NCBI GenBank assembly: GCA_016711405.1
Contig: JADJSZ010000057.1
Coordinates: forward strand, 1-58,927
Source: Candidatus Hadersleviella danica
GTDB taxonomy: Bacteria > Chloroflexota > Anaerolineae > Promineifilales > Promineifilaceae
Length of the DNA stretch: 58,927 bases
Direction of reading: 5' to 3'
Of the stretch, positions 18,505 to 27,204 are shown in pieces (positions within the stretch are counted from its first letter, which is position 1; the number at the start of each line of letters is the position of its first letter). The notes beneath the pieces were generated by a model. That model made no database searches. It was not told where the DNA came from and worked only from the letters and a program-made list of their open reading frames with translations. Both the position numbers and the translations under genes were made by a program.

Positions 18505-19536
18505 TTAGGTGGCGAATTTCAGGAGTTCGAGCAGAAAGAGGTCGGGACGGCCGAAGCCCATTTCAGCCGCGAGGTGGGGGAGCGGCGGCAAAACACGGCC
18601 GCGCATCTCTCCATAGCGCACCCGCAACCCCGCCACATCCAACGTCGCTTGCCCTGTCCAACGCCCTTCTTTCTGCCCGATTTCGGCCAGCACGGCCGCC
18701 AATCGCCCCGCTTGGTCTAGCTCCGCCACCAATGGCCGTGGGTCGGCGGGCAATGCGGCGATTTCCCCCGCCAAGCAGAGGTGCATGGCCACCATTTGCG
18801 CCGTCACCCGCACCCCTTCGGCCGAGATGGCCAGCGGGGTTTCCTGCGCCAGCAACCGCTCAAAGCGGGGTGTGTGGGCAAAGGGGATGGGCGGCGGGGG
18901 CGGGATGGGTTCCCCGTTGGCTAATCGCTCAAGGGCGGTGATGGCATCCGCCCGCTTTTGGTCTACGCGCAAGTCGGGCAGGTGGCGGCGCAGAACGGCC
19001 GTTTCTCCCCCCTCATCCTCATCTGCCAGTAACCGTTCGTAGGTGCGTTGGCTGTAGTGCAGGGCGCGGGCACGGCCGAGCAAGGTCTCGGCCGTTTGCG
19101 CCCCAATCACCCCCTGCGTTTGGGCGTTGGCCAGTGTAGCGCGGATGTTGACTAAGGCCTCGGTGGTGGCTTTGTAGCCCAACTCGGCGGGCAGATGGCG
19201 TACCGCCACTTCGTCATCCGCCTCGAGTGTGCCACTGGCAAACTGCTCGTAGACACGGCCGATGCCGACCATGCCCAACGGAGCCAGTTCGGCCGCCCGC
19301 AACGCACCCATGCTGGATGCGCCCCAGACGGGCACGCCGTGGTGCATGGCCCACAAAAGCTCTTTGTGCCACACGGCCGGTTGCCGCTCGAACAGCCCAT
19401 CTACCAGCAAGATGGCGGTGGGGTTGGCCGAAAGGGCGTGCAAGACATCGCCCAAGGCGGCAGGCGGCCGATAATCAGCGGGCAAAATCGCCTGTGCCGT
19501 GGGCAAGTCGAGGGTGGGGCCGAGGAAGATAATCAT
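18505..19536 (-). CDS. tfuA: TfuA-like protein (RiPP thioamidation partner of YcaO)
   Basis: A 343-aa protein with the TfuA core: FLGPTLDLPTAQAILPADY, GDVLHAL, DGLFERQPAVWHKELLWA, then GASSMGALRAAEL and DDEVAVRHL. TfuA proteins work with YcaO enzymes in peptide-backbone thioamidation, as in thioviridamide-type pathways and methanogen McrA, probably by helping deliver sulfur. It lies 23 bp after the stand-alone YcaO gene on the same strand, the usual pair. The C-terminal 150 residues are less conserved and helical. Which peptide is modified is not shown by the sequence; the precursors at 26309-27124 are the nearest candidates. Confidence 0.9.
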   Translation of the reverse strand: MIIFLGPTLDLPTAQAILPADYRPPAALGDVLHALSANPTAILLVDGLFERQPAVWHKELLWAMHHGVPVWGASSMGALRAAELAPLGMVGIGRVYEQFASGTLEADDEVAVRHLPAELGYKATTEALVNIRATLANAQTQGVIGAQTAETLLGRARALHYSQRTYERLLADEDEGGETAVLRRHLPDLRVDQKRADAITALERLANGEPIPPPPPIPFAHTPRFERLLAQETPLAISAEGVRVTAQMVAMHLCLAGEIAALPADPRPLVAELDQAGRLAAVLAEIGQKEGRWTGQATLDVAGLRVRYGEMRGRVLPPLPHLAAEMGFGRPDLFLLELLKFAT

Positions 19537-19573
19537 GGTTATTCGTTATTGGTTATTGGTTATTGGTTTCCTT
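19537..19573. repeat. Heptamer repeat between ycaO and tfuA
   Basis: Four CGTTATT/GGTTATT units. The ycaO stop codon (in GGNQ-stop) falls inside the repeat, so the last residues of YcaO are repeat-encoded. Confidence 0.7.
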
Positions 19574-20810
19574 TTACGCCATGCAAATCTACGCGCAGGT
19601 GGGGGATGAGCAAACGGCCGACGGGGATGCCGATGGCGGGCTGGGTGAGATTGACCCAGACAGCCGTGGGCAGGTGCGCGAGCAAGTTGTCAATGTCTTG
19701 GTCGAGGTAGCCTGTGTGCTGGTTGGGGATCGCCTGCCACGGGATGGATTCGGCCGCCGCCAGCAATTTGCGCCACTGCGCCGCCACATAATCCGCTTGC
19801 GCCAACTGGTAATCCACCCGAAAAAAGTCATCCCGCGTGCCCGAGATAAAGGCGAGGCGGGATTGCACCGCCTCGGTGAGGGCGCGGAGCAGGGCGGTGG
19901 CGGGGTGGGGGTGTGCCCCAAAGCCGTGGAACAGTCCCACGCTCTGCCAGCCGAGTTGGGCTTGCATTTCATATAAGACACAGCCGAAGGTGGGCAGTGG
20001 CCAACGGCCGCGCATATCCCAGATGACGGCCGTGGCCCCCGCCCGCGCCAACTGCTCGCGCAAATTTTGGCATGTTTCGTCGTCCACCGTTGCCCAATCC
20101 ACCACCCGCAACCGCTCCCGCCCCAGCTTTTGCCGCCACTCCGCCAGCGCATCCCGCTCCAGCAATTCGCACAACGCATGGCGGATGGCTTCCAGCGGGT
20201 GGTTGCCAGCGGCGAGGCCGTTGGTGCTTTGCGTGAATGCGGATTGCGGATTGCGGATTGCGGATTGCGTTTGTAGTGGCGGCTTTAGCCGTTCCGGGCT
20301 GACTGGCTGACTAGCTGACTGGCTGACTAGCTGACACGCTTCCAGCGGCACGTAGGTGGGTATGCCTGTGTGCAGGTCTAGCCCTTGCACCCAGTCGAGG
20401 GGGGTGGCGGCCGTGGGCAGGGTTTGGCCCGGTGGAGTGGGCAAGCCCGCCAGCAGGTGGTGGGGCAGGTCGCGGGCGGGGGCGTGGTGGGTGGGCAGGG
20501 AGATGCTTTCGGCGTGGTGGAACTCGAATGCTTCCATGACGGCCGAGATTTTAGCCGCCAGCGGGGTCAGCCCTTTGCCTTGGGTGATGGCCAGCGTGGG
20601 GGCGTTGGGGCGCACGGCCGTATACACGGGCACGCCCAGCACATCCAGCCCCGTAATATCGGCCACACGGGTAATGCCGGCCGTGGCCAAATGGGGAGCC
20701 ACCCGCGCCCACGTCTCCTCCAACGGGCACAGCCGTTGCCCACCCGCCAACGACCAATCTCTCATCTGGCTCTGTTCGCCCAATTCTGGGCAGTTCTCTA
20801 TAATCGGCAT
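19560..20810 (-). CDS. ycaO: Stand-alone YcaO domain protein paired with TfuA
   Basis: An ATP-dependent peptide-backbone activating enzyme (416 aa). YcaO enzymes phosphorylate the backbone amide oxygen to form azolines, or thioamides when partnered by TfuA. ATP-site motifs are visible: SAVMEAFEFHHAES (Glu pattern), STNGLAAGNHPLEAIRHALCELLERDA and EAVQSRLAFISGTRDD. The start ITRVADITGLDVLGVPVYTAVRPN is typical of the TfuA-linked branch. Between VPLEACQ and STNGLAAGN there is an insert of about 35 residues with Gln/Ser/Pro (20230-20345) that is translated heptamer/octamer repeat DNA. It keeps the frame. Transcribed divergently from the kinase gene at 20937. Confidence 0.9.
   Translation of the reverse strand: MPIIENCPELGEQSQMRDWSLAGGQRLCPLEETWARVAPHLATAGITRVADITGLDVLGVPVYTAVRPNAPTLAITQGKGLTPLAAKISAVMEAFEFHHAESISLPTHHAPARDLPHHLLAGLPTPPGQTLPTAATPLDWVQGLDLHTGIPTYVPLEACQLVSQSASQPVSPERLKPPLQTQSAIRNPQSAFTQSTNGLAAGNHPLEAIRHALCELLERDALAEWRQKLGRERLRVVDWATVDDETCQNLREQLARAGATAVIWDMRGRWPLPTFGCVLYEMQAQLGWQSVGLFHGFGAHPHPATALLRALTEAVQSRLAFISGTRDDFFRVDYQLAQADYVAAQWRKLLAAAESIPWQAIPNQHTGYLDQDIDNLLAHLPTAVWVNLTQPAIGIPVGRLLIPHLRVDLHGVKGNQ
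20228..20345. repeat. In-frame repeat insert inside ycaO
   Basis: Three blocks lie side by side inside the coding sequence: GATTGCG heptamers (20238-20270), the palindromic GGCGGCTTTAGCCGTT element (20278-20293), and octamers of GCTGACTA/GCTGACTG (20298-20336). The same three repeat kinds occur in spacers elsewhere in the window. Confidence 0.85.
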
Positions 20811-20814
20811 GATT

Positions 20815-20923
20815 AGGTAGTCTATCAGCTAGTCAGCACTTCAGCATTTCAGCTTGTCAGCATTTCAGCTTCCTAGCTGACTAGCTGACTGGCTGACCGG
20901 CTGACTGGCTGACCAGCTTTCCC
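20815..20923. repeat. Heptamer/octamer repeats in the ycaO-kinase divergent spacer
   Basis: TCAGCATT/TCAGCACT units followed by GCTGACTA, GCTGACTG, GCTGACCG octamers. The region must hold the promoters of both divergent transcripts, so the repeat sits within or beside regulatory DNA. Confidence 0.7.
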
Positions 20924-20936
20924 CCAAGGCCTACCC

Positions 20937-23900
20937 GTGACCCTTCGATTACCCGGCTATACGGTCAACGAGACAATACATGAGAGCAGAAATGCGATTG
21001 TGTACCGTGGACAGCGCACGATTGACGGCCGTCCCGTCATTCTTAAGACACTGCCCACACCCAGCCCCTCATGGGAGGAGATTACGCGCTACCAGCGGGA
21101 ATTTGACCTGACCCATTCATTGCTGGCGGCCGGGGTGGTGGATATTGCGGCCATCTATGCGCTGGAAATGACGGCCGACCAAGCTATTTTGGTGCTGGAA
21201 GATGCGGGCTTTATCTCCTTGGCCAAGCTCTTGCGCCAACAGTCGCTGACATTGGCCGAGTTTTTTCCGCTGGCCATTAAAGTGGTGCGCGTCTTGGGGC
21301 AAATCCACCAGCAACACATCATCCACAAAGATATAAACCCCGCCAATATCCTCATCCACCCCGAGACACGGGATATTAAGGTGATAGATTTTGGGCTGGC
21401 CACCCAGCTTTCCCACCTGACAGCCAACCTGAGCGGGATGAATTCGCTCGAGGGAACCTTGCCCTATTTGGCGCCAGAGCAATCGGGGCGCATGAACCGC
21501 CCCATTGATTACCGGGCCGATTTTTACGCGTTGGGGGCTACCTTTTACGAGCTTTTGGTGGGCGAGCCGCCCTTCATTGAAAGCGACCCATTGACCTTGG
21601 TGAATGCCCACCTGACCCAAATACCCGCCGCCCCCCATTTGCGGCAGGCAGGTGTGCCGACGATGGTTTCGGAGTTGGTGATGAAGTTGTTGGCCAAGGA
21701 TGCGGCCGACAGGTATCAATCCGCCTATGGCTTGCAGGCGGATTTGGTGGAGTGCTGGAGCCGGTGGGAAGGGGCACGGCGCATTGGCCATTTTCCACTG
21801 GGGCAATACGATGTTTCCGATTTGTTTCGCTTGCCGCAGAAGTTATACGGCCGCGAAACGGCCGTCAGCCACGCATGGACCGCCTTTGAACGCGCCAGTG
21901 CCGGCGGGGTAGAGTTTTTGCTGGTGACAGGCGAAGCAGGGGTGGGCAAGACGGCTCTCGTGCGGGAGCTGTACAAGCCGCTGACCCAGCGGCGGGGCTT
22001 TTTGATGGCGGGCAATTTTAGCCTGCTCCAACGCAGTACCCCCTATATTCCCTTGGCGCAAGGGCTACGCAATTTGTTCCGCCAACTGCTGACCGAATCG
22101 GCCGAGCAGTTGGCCGCATGGCGGGACAAAATCCAGCAAGCTGTGGGGCGCAATGGACAAGTGTTGGTCGAGCTATTGCCCGAGTTGCAACACATTCTTG
22201 GGCCACAACCCGCCCCCTCCCCCCTCCCGCCTGAGGAGGCGCGTCACCGCTTCACCCACCTCTTTAAGAACCTCGTTTTGCTCTTTGCCCAGCCGCAACA
22301 CCCGCTGGTGGTGGTGGTGGATGATATGCAGTGGAGCGATGTCGCTTCATTGGAGATGATTGAGCAATTGCTGGCCAACGGCCGTGGTCATCTGCTTTTT
22401 ATTGGCATGTATCGGCATGAGGAGGTGAATGAGGTTCACCCCCTGTCCCGCTTGCTGGCCAAGTTGGAAGAGGCCAAGCAGGAAGTGAGCCGCATCCATT
22501 TGCACCCGCTGACGGCCGAGGACATTCAGGCGTATGTGGCGGATGCTGTCGGCCGCCCCGAGGAGGAAACGGCCGAACTCAGCCTGCTTTTGGAGCGCAA
22601 AACGGCGGGCAACCCCTTCTTCATGGGGGAATTTCTGAAGGAGCTACACACCACCCAAACGTTGGTCTTCAACCACAACCTCGGCCGTTGGCAATGGAAC
22701 CTTCAGCAGGCCGAGTTGCAGGGCATGACCAACAACGTGGTCGCCCTGATGACCCAGAAGGTGGCCCGGCTGACCCCCACTGTGCAACATTTGTTCAAGC
22801 TGGCCGCGTGTATTGGCACGGAGTTTGAGTTGCACCTGCTGGCCAAACTGACGGGGCACACGCCGCAAGAAACGGCCAAGCAGTTGTGGCCCGCGCTGAT
22901 GGAAGAGCTGATTGTGCCGCTTGATTCGACCTATAATTTGGCCCATTTGGATGCCAAAGGGGCGTTGGAGGTGCGCTATCGCTTTGTCCATGACCGGGTG
23001 CAGGAGGCGGCTTATTTGATGTTGGGGCCAGCCGAGCGTTCGGCCGCGCACTGGCAAATTGGGCAGTTGCTGTTGCAGGACAATTACCTTGAGAAGAACC
23101 CCGCCCGTGGGCTGTTTGTGGTGGTCAACCAGCTTAACCTGAGTTGGGAGCACGCCGACACGGCCGCTGAGAAGCTGACCCTTGCCCAACTGAATTTGGC
23201 GGCGGCGCACAAGACGAAGCAATCGGCCGCTTTCCAAGCCGCGTATGATTACACCCAAATGGGGTTGCGCCTGTTGTCGCCCAGCAGTTGGCAAACGGAT
23301 TACGGGCTGACCCGCGATTTGCACACCGAGGCTGTGCAATGTGCTTATTTGTGCCACCAGCAGGAAGAGATGTGGCGTTGGAGCGAGCAAGCCCTGCCCC
23401 ACATAGCCGATTTGTTGGAACAGCTACCCATCCTTGAAACCCAGATACAGGTGCTTCTGTTCCAACAAAAATTGCCCGAAGCTTTGCCCTTGGGGCTAAA
23501 AATCTTAGCTGATTTGGGGGTTAAGCTGACACAAGAGCCAAGTGATGAGGAGTTGGCGGAACTATTTGCGGCTGTGGCCAACTTGTGGCAGGCAGACCAA
23601 ATCCCCTCCCTGCTCGATTTGCCGCCCATGACCGATATGCAAACAGTGGCCGCTATGCGTCTACTAGTTCGCCTCCAACTTGTCGCATCGGTCATTGCCC
23701 CAAAATGCAAACGGCCATCATCCTGAACATGGTGCGCCTCTCTTTGTTGAACGGCAACGCTCCTAGCTCTTGTTTGGCCTATGTGACCTATGGCAATTTG
23801 CTTGTGTTGCGGCAGGGCAATATCGAAGCTGGCTACGAATTTGGGCAATTAGCCTTAGCTGTCTTGCACCGCTACGAGGCACGGGAGTTTGAGGCGCGGG

Positions 23901-26137
23901 TTCAGTTTGTCTTTAATGGCTTTATTCGCTTTTGGAAGGAGCCTCTGCAAACCTCACTGGAATCTCTATTGGTGAATTACCACCACGGCCGCGAAACAGG
24001 TGACTATTTTTATGGATTTCTCTCCGTCATCCTTTATACGGTCTACGCCTTGGGGGTGGGTAAAAACTTGGCGGCCGTGGAACGAGATGTCGCTTTATAC
24101 CAGCAGGAAGCCCAACGCATTCAGGGGTTGTATATCAACAACCTTATGCCCATTTATCGCCAAGGGTTCCGCGCTCTGCTGGGGCAAACAACCGCGCCCA
24201 CCAGCCTCAATGGGGATGAGTTTGATGAAGAAGCTGTCTTGGCGCACCTTGCTACCATCAACAACAACCTCTCTCGCGCAGTCATTTATATGTTCAAGCT
24301 GATTCTCGCCTACCAGATGGGCGAGTATGAACAAGCGTATGCCTTTGCCCGCGAGGTAGACCCGTTTAAGCACCTCTTTTGGGGGACTTACTGGTATGTT
24401 CAATTTACATTTTACGATTCGTTGGTGCAGGTGGCTTTGCTCAATGAGGAAGGGGAACAGGACGAGCAAACGGTCGTTTCCTACACCCAACGCATCGCCG
24501 AAAACCAACAGAAATTGGCGGAATGGGCGACCTATACCCCCAGTAACTTTTTGCCCCAATGGCATTTGGTCGAAGCAGAGCGATTGCGCCGCGCAGGGTC
24601 ACAAACCCAAGCCCGGCAACATTATGACCAAGCGATTGAACTAGCCCAACAATACGAAAACAGGCATGTGGAAGCGTTGGCCGTGGAAAAAGCGGCCAAA
24701 TTTCACCTGCGGCGCGGCCAAACACGGCTGGCCTCCTATTACATGAGCGATGCCCATTATTTGTATGGGCGGTGGGATGCCCGGCTCAAGGCCAAGCAAT
24801 TGCAACGCCAGCATCCCCAACTCGTTTTGCAACGCCAGCCCGAAGCGGGCTTTGGCACGATTCGCACCTCGCTCAGTACCACCTCCTCGCGGAGCATGGT
24901 CACGAGTGCGCTTGATTTGCTGGCCATTATTCAGGCCACCCAAGCCATTGCGGGCGAGGTGGTAGAGGAGACGCTCCAAGCGCGGTTGATGCAGGTCATG
25001 TTGGAGGGGATGCCCGTGCAACGGGGCTTGCTCTTACTCCCCCACACGGCCGACGAATGGTATATCGGGGTGGAGGGGCGCAAAAATGGCAAGAATAAAA
25101 TCGAATTGCGGCCGAATTTGCCCCTCATCGCCGCCAGTGCGCCGCTGATGCTGACCAATTATGTCATTCGCACCCACGAAAGTTTGGTGCTAAATGATGT
25201 CGTCCACGATGACCCCCGTTTGGCAGATGACCCCTATATGGCCCATAAACGAGTGCGGGCGGCCGTTTGCCTGCCCCTTGTCAACCGGGGCGAGTTGCGC
25301 GGCGTGCTCTATTTAGAAAACACGGTGGCCACGGGGGTCTTTACTGATAATCACATTGCTTTGCTCCACATTTTGGCTTCGCAAGCGGCCGTGGCACTGG
25401 ACAATGCCCAGCTTTACCAAAATTTGGAGCAGAGGGTGGCCGAGCGCACGGCCGAATTACAGGGCTTGGTCTCAGAGCTAGATGCCTTCTCTCACACTGT
25501 CGCCCATGACCTCAAATCCCCGCTGAGTGGTATCATTGGCTATGCTGAAATTCTTGGCCAAGAGATGGGGCATTTGACGGCCGCTGAAAGCGAAGAACTG
25601 CTCCAACGGGTCATCCAAAGTGGGTTACGGATGCGCCACATCATTGATGGCTTGCTCACCCTCGCCACCACCCGTGCAGGGGATGTTCCGCTAACGGTGT
25701 TAGATATGGAAAGCATTGTACAAGACCAAAAAGAGCGTTTGTTTTATGTGTTGGCGGAGAGCAAGGCAGAAGTGGTGCTGGCCCCTGAATGGCCAATGGT
25801 AGTGGGGTACGAAGCATGGGTGGGCGAAGTGTGGGCCAACTACATGAGCAACGCCATTAAATACGGCGGCAACCCACCCCGCATAGAGTTGGGAGCCGAC
25901 GTGGTGGATGAGCAGACAGCCCGCTTTTGGGTGCGCGACAATGGGCAGGGGTTAACGGCCGAGCAATGTGCCAAATTATTCACCCCCTTCACCCAACTCG
26001 GTGAACGCCGCGCCGATAGCCATGGCCTTGGCCTTTCCATTGCCCAACGCATTATCGAACGGCTGGGCGGCACAGTGGGGGTGGAAAGCGAATTTGGGCA
26101 GGGGAGTTTGTTTTACTTCACCTTACCGTTGGGGTAG
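20937..26137 (+). CDS. Multidomain Ser/Thr kinase-ATPase-GAF-histidine kinase, one -1 indel
   Basis: A giant signalling protein, 1733 aa after correcting one shift; it starts at GTG (MTLRLPGYTV). Order: Ser/Thr kinase domain (Lys in VILKTL, HKDINPAN at about 130, DFGLA at 151); AAA-type ATPase (Walker A GEAGVGKTA at 331-339, Walker B VVVVDDMQWSD); a long helical repeat region; GAF domain; histidine kinase with the H-box SHTVAHDLKSPLS and ATPase motifs NAIKYG, DNGQG and GLGLS. The frame breaks at CCCCAAAA (23698-23705). One added A gives VIAPKMQTAIILNMVRLSL, continuous with the family. It stands between the two halves of the RiPP locus, so regulation of that locus is plausible, by analogy with kinase fusions in other TOMM clusters. 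Confidence 0.87.
23698..23705 (+). other. Frameshift site in the large kinase gene
   Basis: The frame reads GCC CCA AAA TGC and ends 18 bases later. A -1 move at C CCA AAA joins the downstream frame exactly. This matches the consensus of a slippery heptamer, but seven other genes here have similar homopolymer shifts, so a missing A is the more likely cause. Confidence 0.7.
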
Positions 26138-26300
26138 TTATTAGCTATTAGCTTTTAGCGAGTGGTCTGACCGCCAAATTTTGCCAGAGGTAGTAACGAC
26201 TTTAGTCGTAGTTTGTAATAACGGCTTTAGCCGTTGCTTCGCCATAATCGCGGCCTTGGCCGCTAATAGCGAAAAGCTAACAGCCAACCACTAAAAAAGG
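26138..26300. repeat. Spacer with palindromic CTTTAG elements before precursor 1
   Basis: AACGACTTTAGTCGT (26194-26208) and AACGGCTTTAGCCGTT (26220-26235) are two perfect hairpins built round a TTTA centre, followed by a GCGGCCTTGGCCGC palindrome. TTAGCTATTAGC heptamers flank them. The element also occurs inside both YcaO genes. Confidence 0.75.
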
Positions 26301-26308
26301 AGATTTAT

Positions 26309-26581
26309 ATGGGCAAGAAAAAGAAGAAAGAGAGCAAATATGTGACCGAGGAGCAATGGGCGGAAGTGATTGGGCGGGCGTGGCTCGACCATGAATTTGC
26401 GGCCGCGCTCGAACGCGACCCCGTGACCGCCATTCGCGAGGCATTCCCCGCTTGGGAATTTAAGCGCGTCTTCCATGTCGCCCCCACCCCGCGCACCATG
26501 CCCGAAGAGCTTCTGGAGCAAATTGCGGATGGGGAGCAAGAAGCGTTGTTGGTTTCATTTAGCTGTGTGTGTATTGGATAG
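26309..26581 (+). CDS. RiPP precursor peptide 1, NHLP-type leader with Cys/Ser core
   Basis: A 90-aa peptide with AAAGGAG upstream of its ATG. It has a short Lys-rich start (MGKKKKKESKY), then a leader resembling the nitrile hydratase alpha-subunit-like leaders of TOMM precursors: EEQWAEVIGRAWLDHEF, LERDPVTAIREAFP. A GE-containing junction (IADGEQEALL) is followed by the tail VSFSCVCIG. This tail, with two Ser-or-Cys pairs, is the likely core: Cys and Ser are the residues converted to thiazol(in)e and oxazol(in)e, and backbone thioamidation by YcaO-TfuA is also possible. The next gene is a paralogue. Function of the product is unknown. Confidence 0.83.
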   Translation: MGKKKKKESKYVTEEQWAEVIGRAWLDHEFAAALERDPVTAIREAFPAWEFKRVFHVAPTPRTMPEELLEQIADGEQEALLVSFSCVCIG

Positions 26582-26650
26582 CTTGTTAGCCTGTCAGCTA
26601 GAAAGCTTGTCAGAGAAAGCTGAAGTGCTGACCCGCTGAAAAGCTATATA
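26580..26650. repeat. Short repeats between the two precursor genes
   Basis: AGCTTGT, AGCCTGT, CAGCTAG units and a CTGAAGTGCTGACCCGCTGA run, followed by the ribosome-binding site AAAGGAG of precursor 2. Confidence 0.55.
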
Positions 26651-26662
26651 AAGGAGATAATT

Positions 26663-27124
26663 ATGACTGGGAAACCATCCCGTCGGAAGAACGTGCAGGA
26701 GCAAGCGGAAGAAAAATTGGTGGAAGAGATTGTGCAAGCCGTGGTAGAGGTGGTGGCTGAGGCAAAGCCCGCGGAGGCAACCCCAGAGCCACAACTGGCT
26801 GAGGCGCAACCCGAGCCACAGGTAGCTGAGGCCACGGCCGAAACCGCCGCCCTGCCCCACCATGCCAAACTCTACATCACCCCTGCTGAGTGGGGGCGCA
26901 TTTATGCCAAGGCGTGGCAGAGCAAAAAGTTTAAGCGGGCGTTTGAGGAAAACCCTATCGCCGCCATTCGCGCCAAATTCCCCGAAATTGAATTTGAGCT
27001 GGTGTATAAGGTTCCCGTTCGGCCGCGCAGTATCACCGATGACCAAATCAAACGGCTGGCCAATGGCGAGGAAATCGTTTTCCCCAATGTGCCCATCGGC
27101 CCCTTGGTCTATTACCACGGCTAG
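26663..27124 (+). CDS. RiPP precursor-like peptide 2, same leader but no Cys/Ser/Thr in the tail
   Basis: A 153-aa peptide with its own AAAGGAG site. The first 70 residues are an acidic, Ala/Pro/Glu-rich extension (QLAEAQPEPQVAEA). Residues from YITPAEW onward align with precursor 1 along its leader: PAEWGRIYAKAWQSKKF, EENPIAAIRAKFP, ITDDQIKRLANGEE. The tail is IVFPNVPIGPLVYYHG, without Cys, Ser or Thr. If the leader directs modification, there is nothing here for azole formation. It could be a thioamide substrate (backbone chemistry needs no side chain), a carrier, or a product modified differently. The pairing of a Cys-rich and a Cys-free tail is unusual. Confidence 0.75.
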   Translation: MTGKPSRRKNVQEQAEEKLVEEIVQAVVEVVAEAKPAEATPEPQLAEAQPEPQVAEATAETAALPHHAKLYITPAEWGRIYAKAWQSKKFKRAFEENPIAAIRAKFPEIEFELVYKVPVRPRSITDDQIKRLANGEEIVFPNVPIGPLVYYHG

Positions 27125-27203
27125 GAAAGCATTTCAGCTTGCTGAGTCAGCACTTCAGCTTTTTAGCTGACAAGCTGACTAGCTGACAAGCTGACTAGCT
27201 CCC
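27125..27203. repeat. Octamer repeats before the cyclodehydratase gene
   Basis: TCAGCTT/TCAGCACT units, then AGCTGACA, AGCTGACT, AGCTGACA, AGCTGACT octamers up to the start codon. No clear ribosome-binding site remains directly upstream of the ATG at 27205. Confidence 0.7.
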
Positions 27204-27204
27204 C

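Noticed and set aside
20937..26137. The kinase gene as two separate functional genes
   Set aside because: The second frame begins in the middle of the helical repeat domain and one added base gives continuous homology, so a single gene with an indel fits better.
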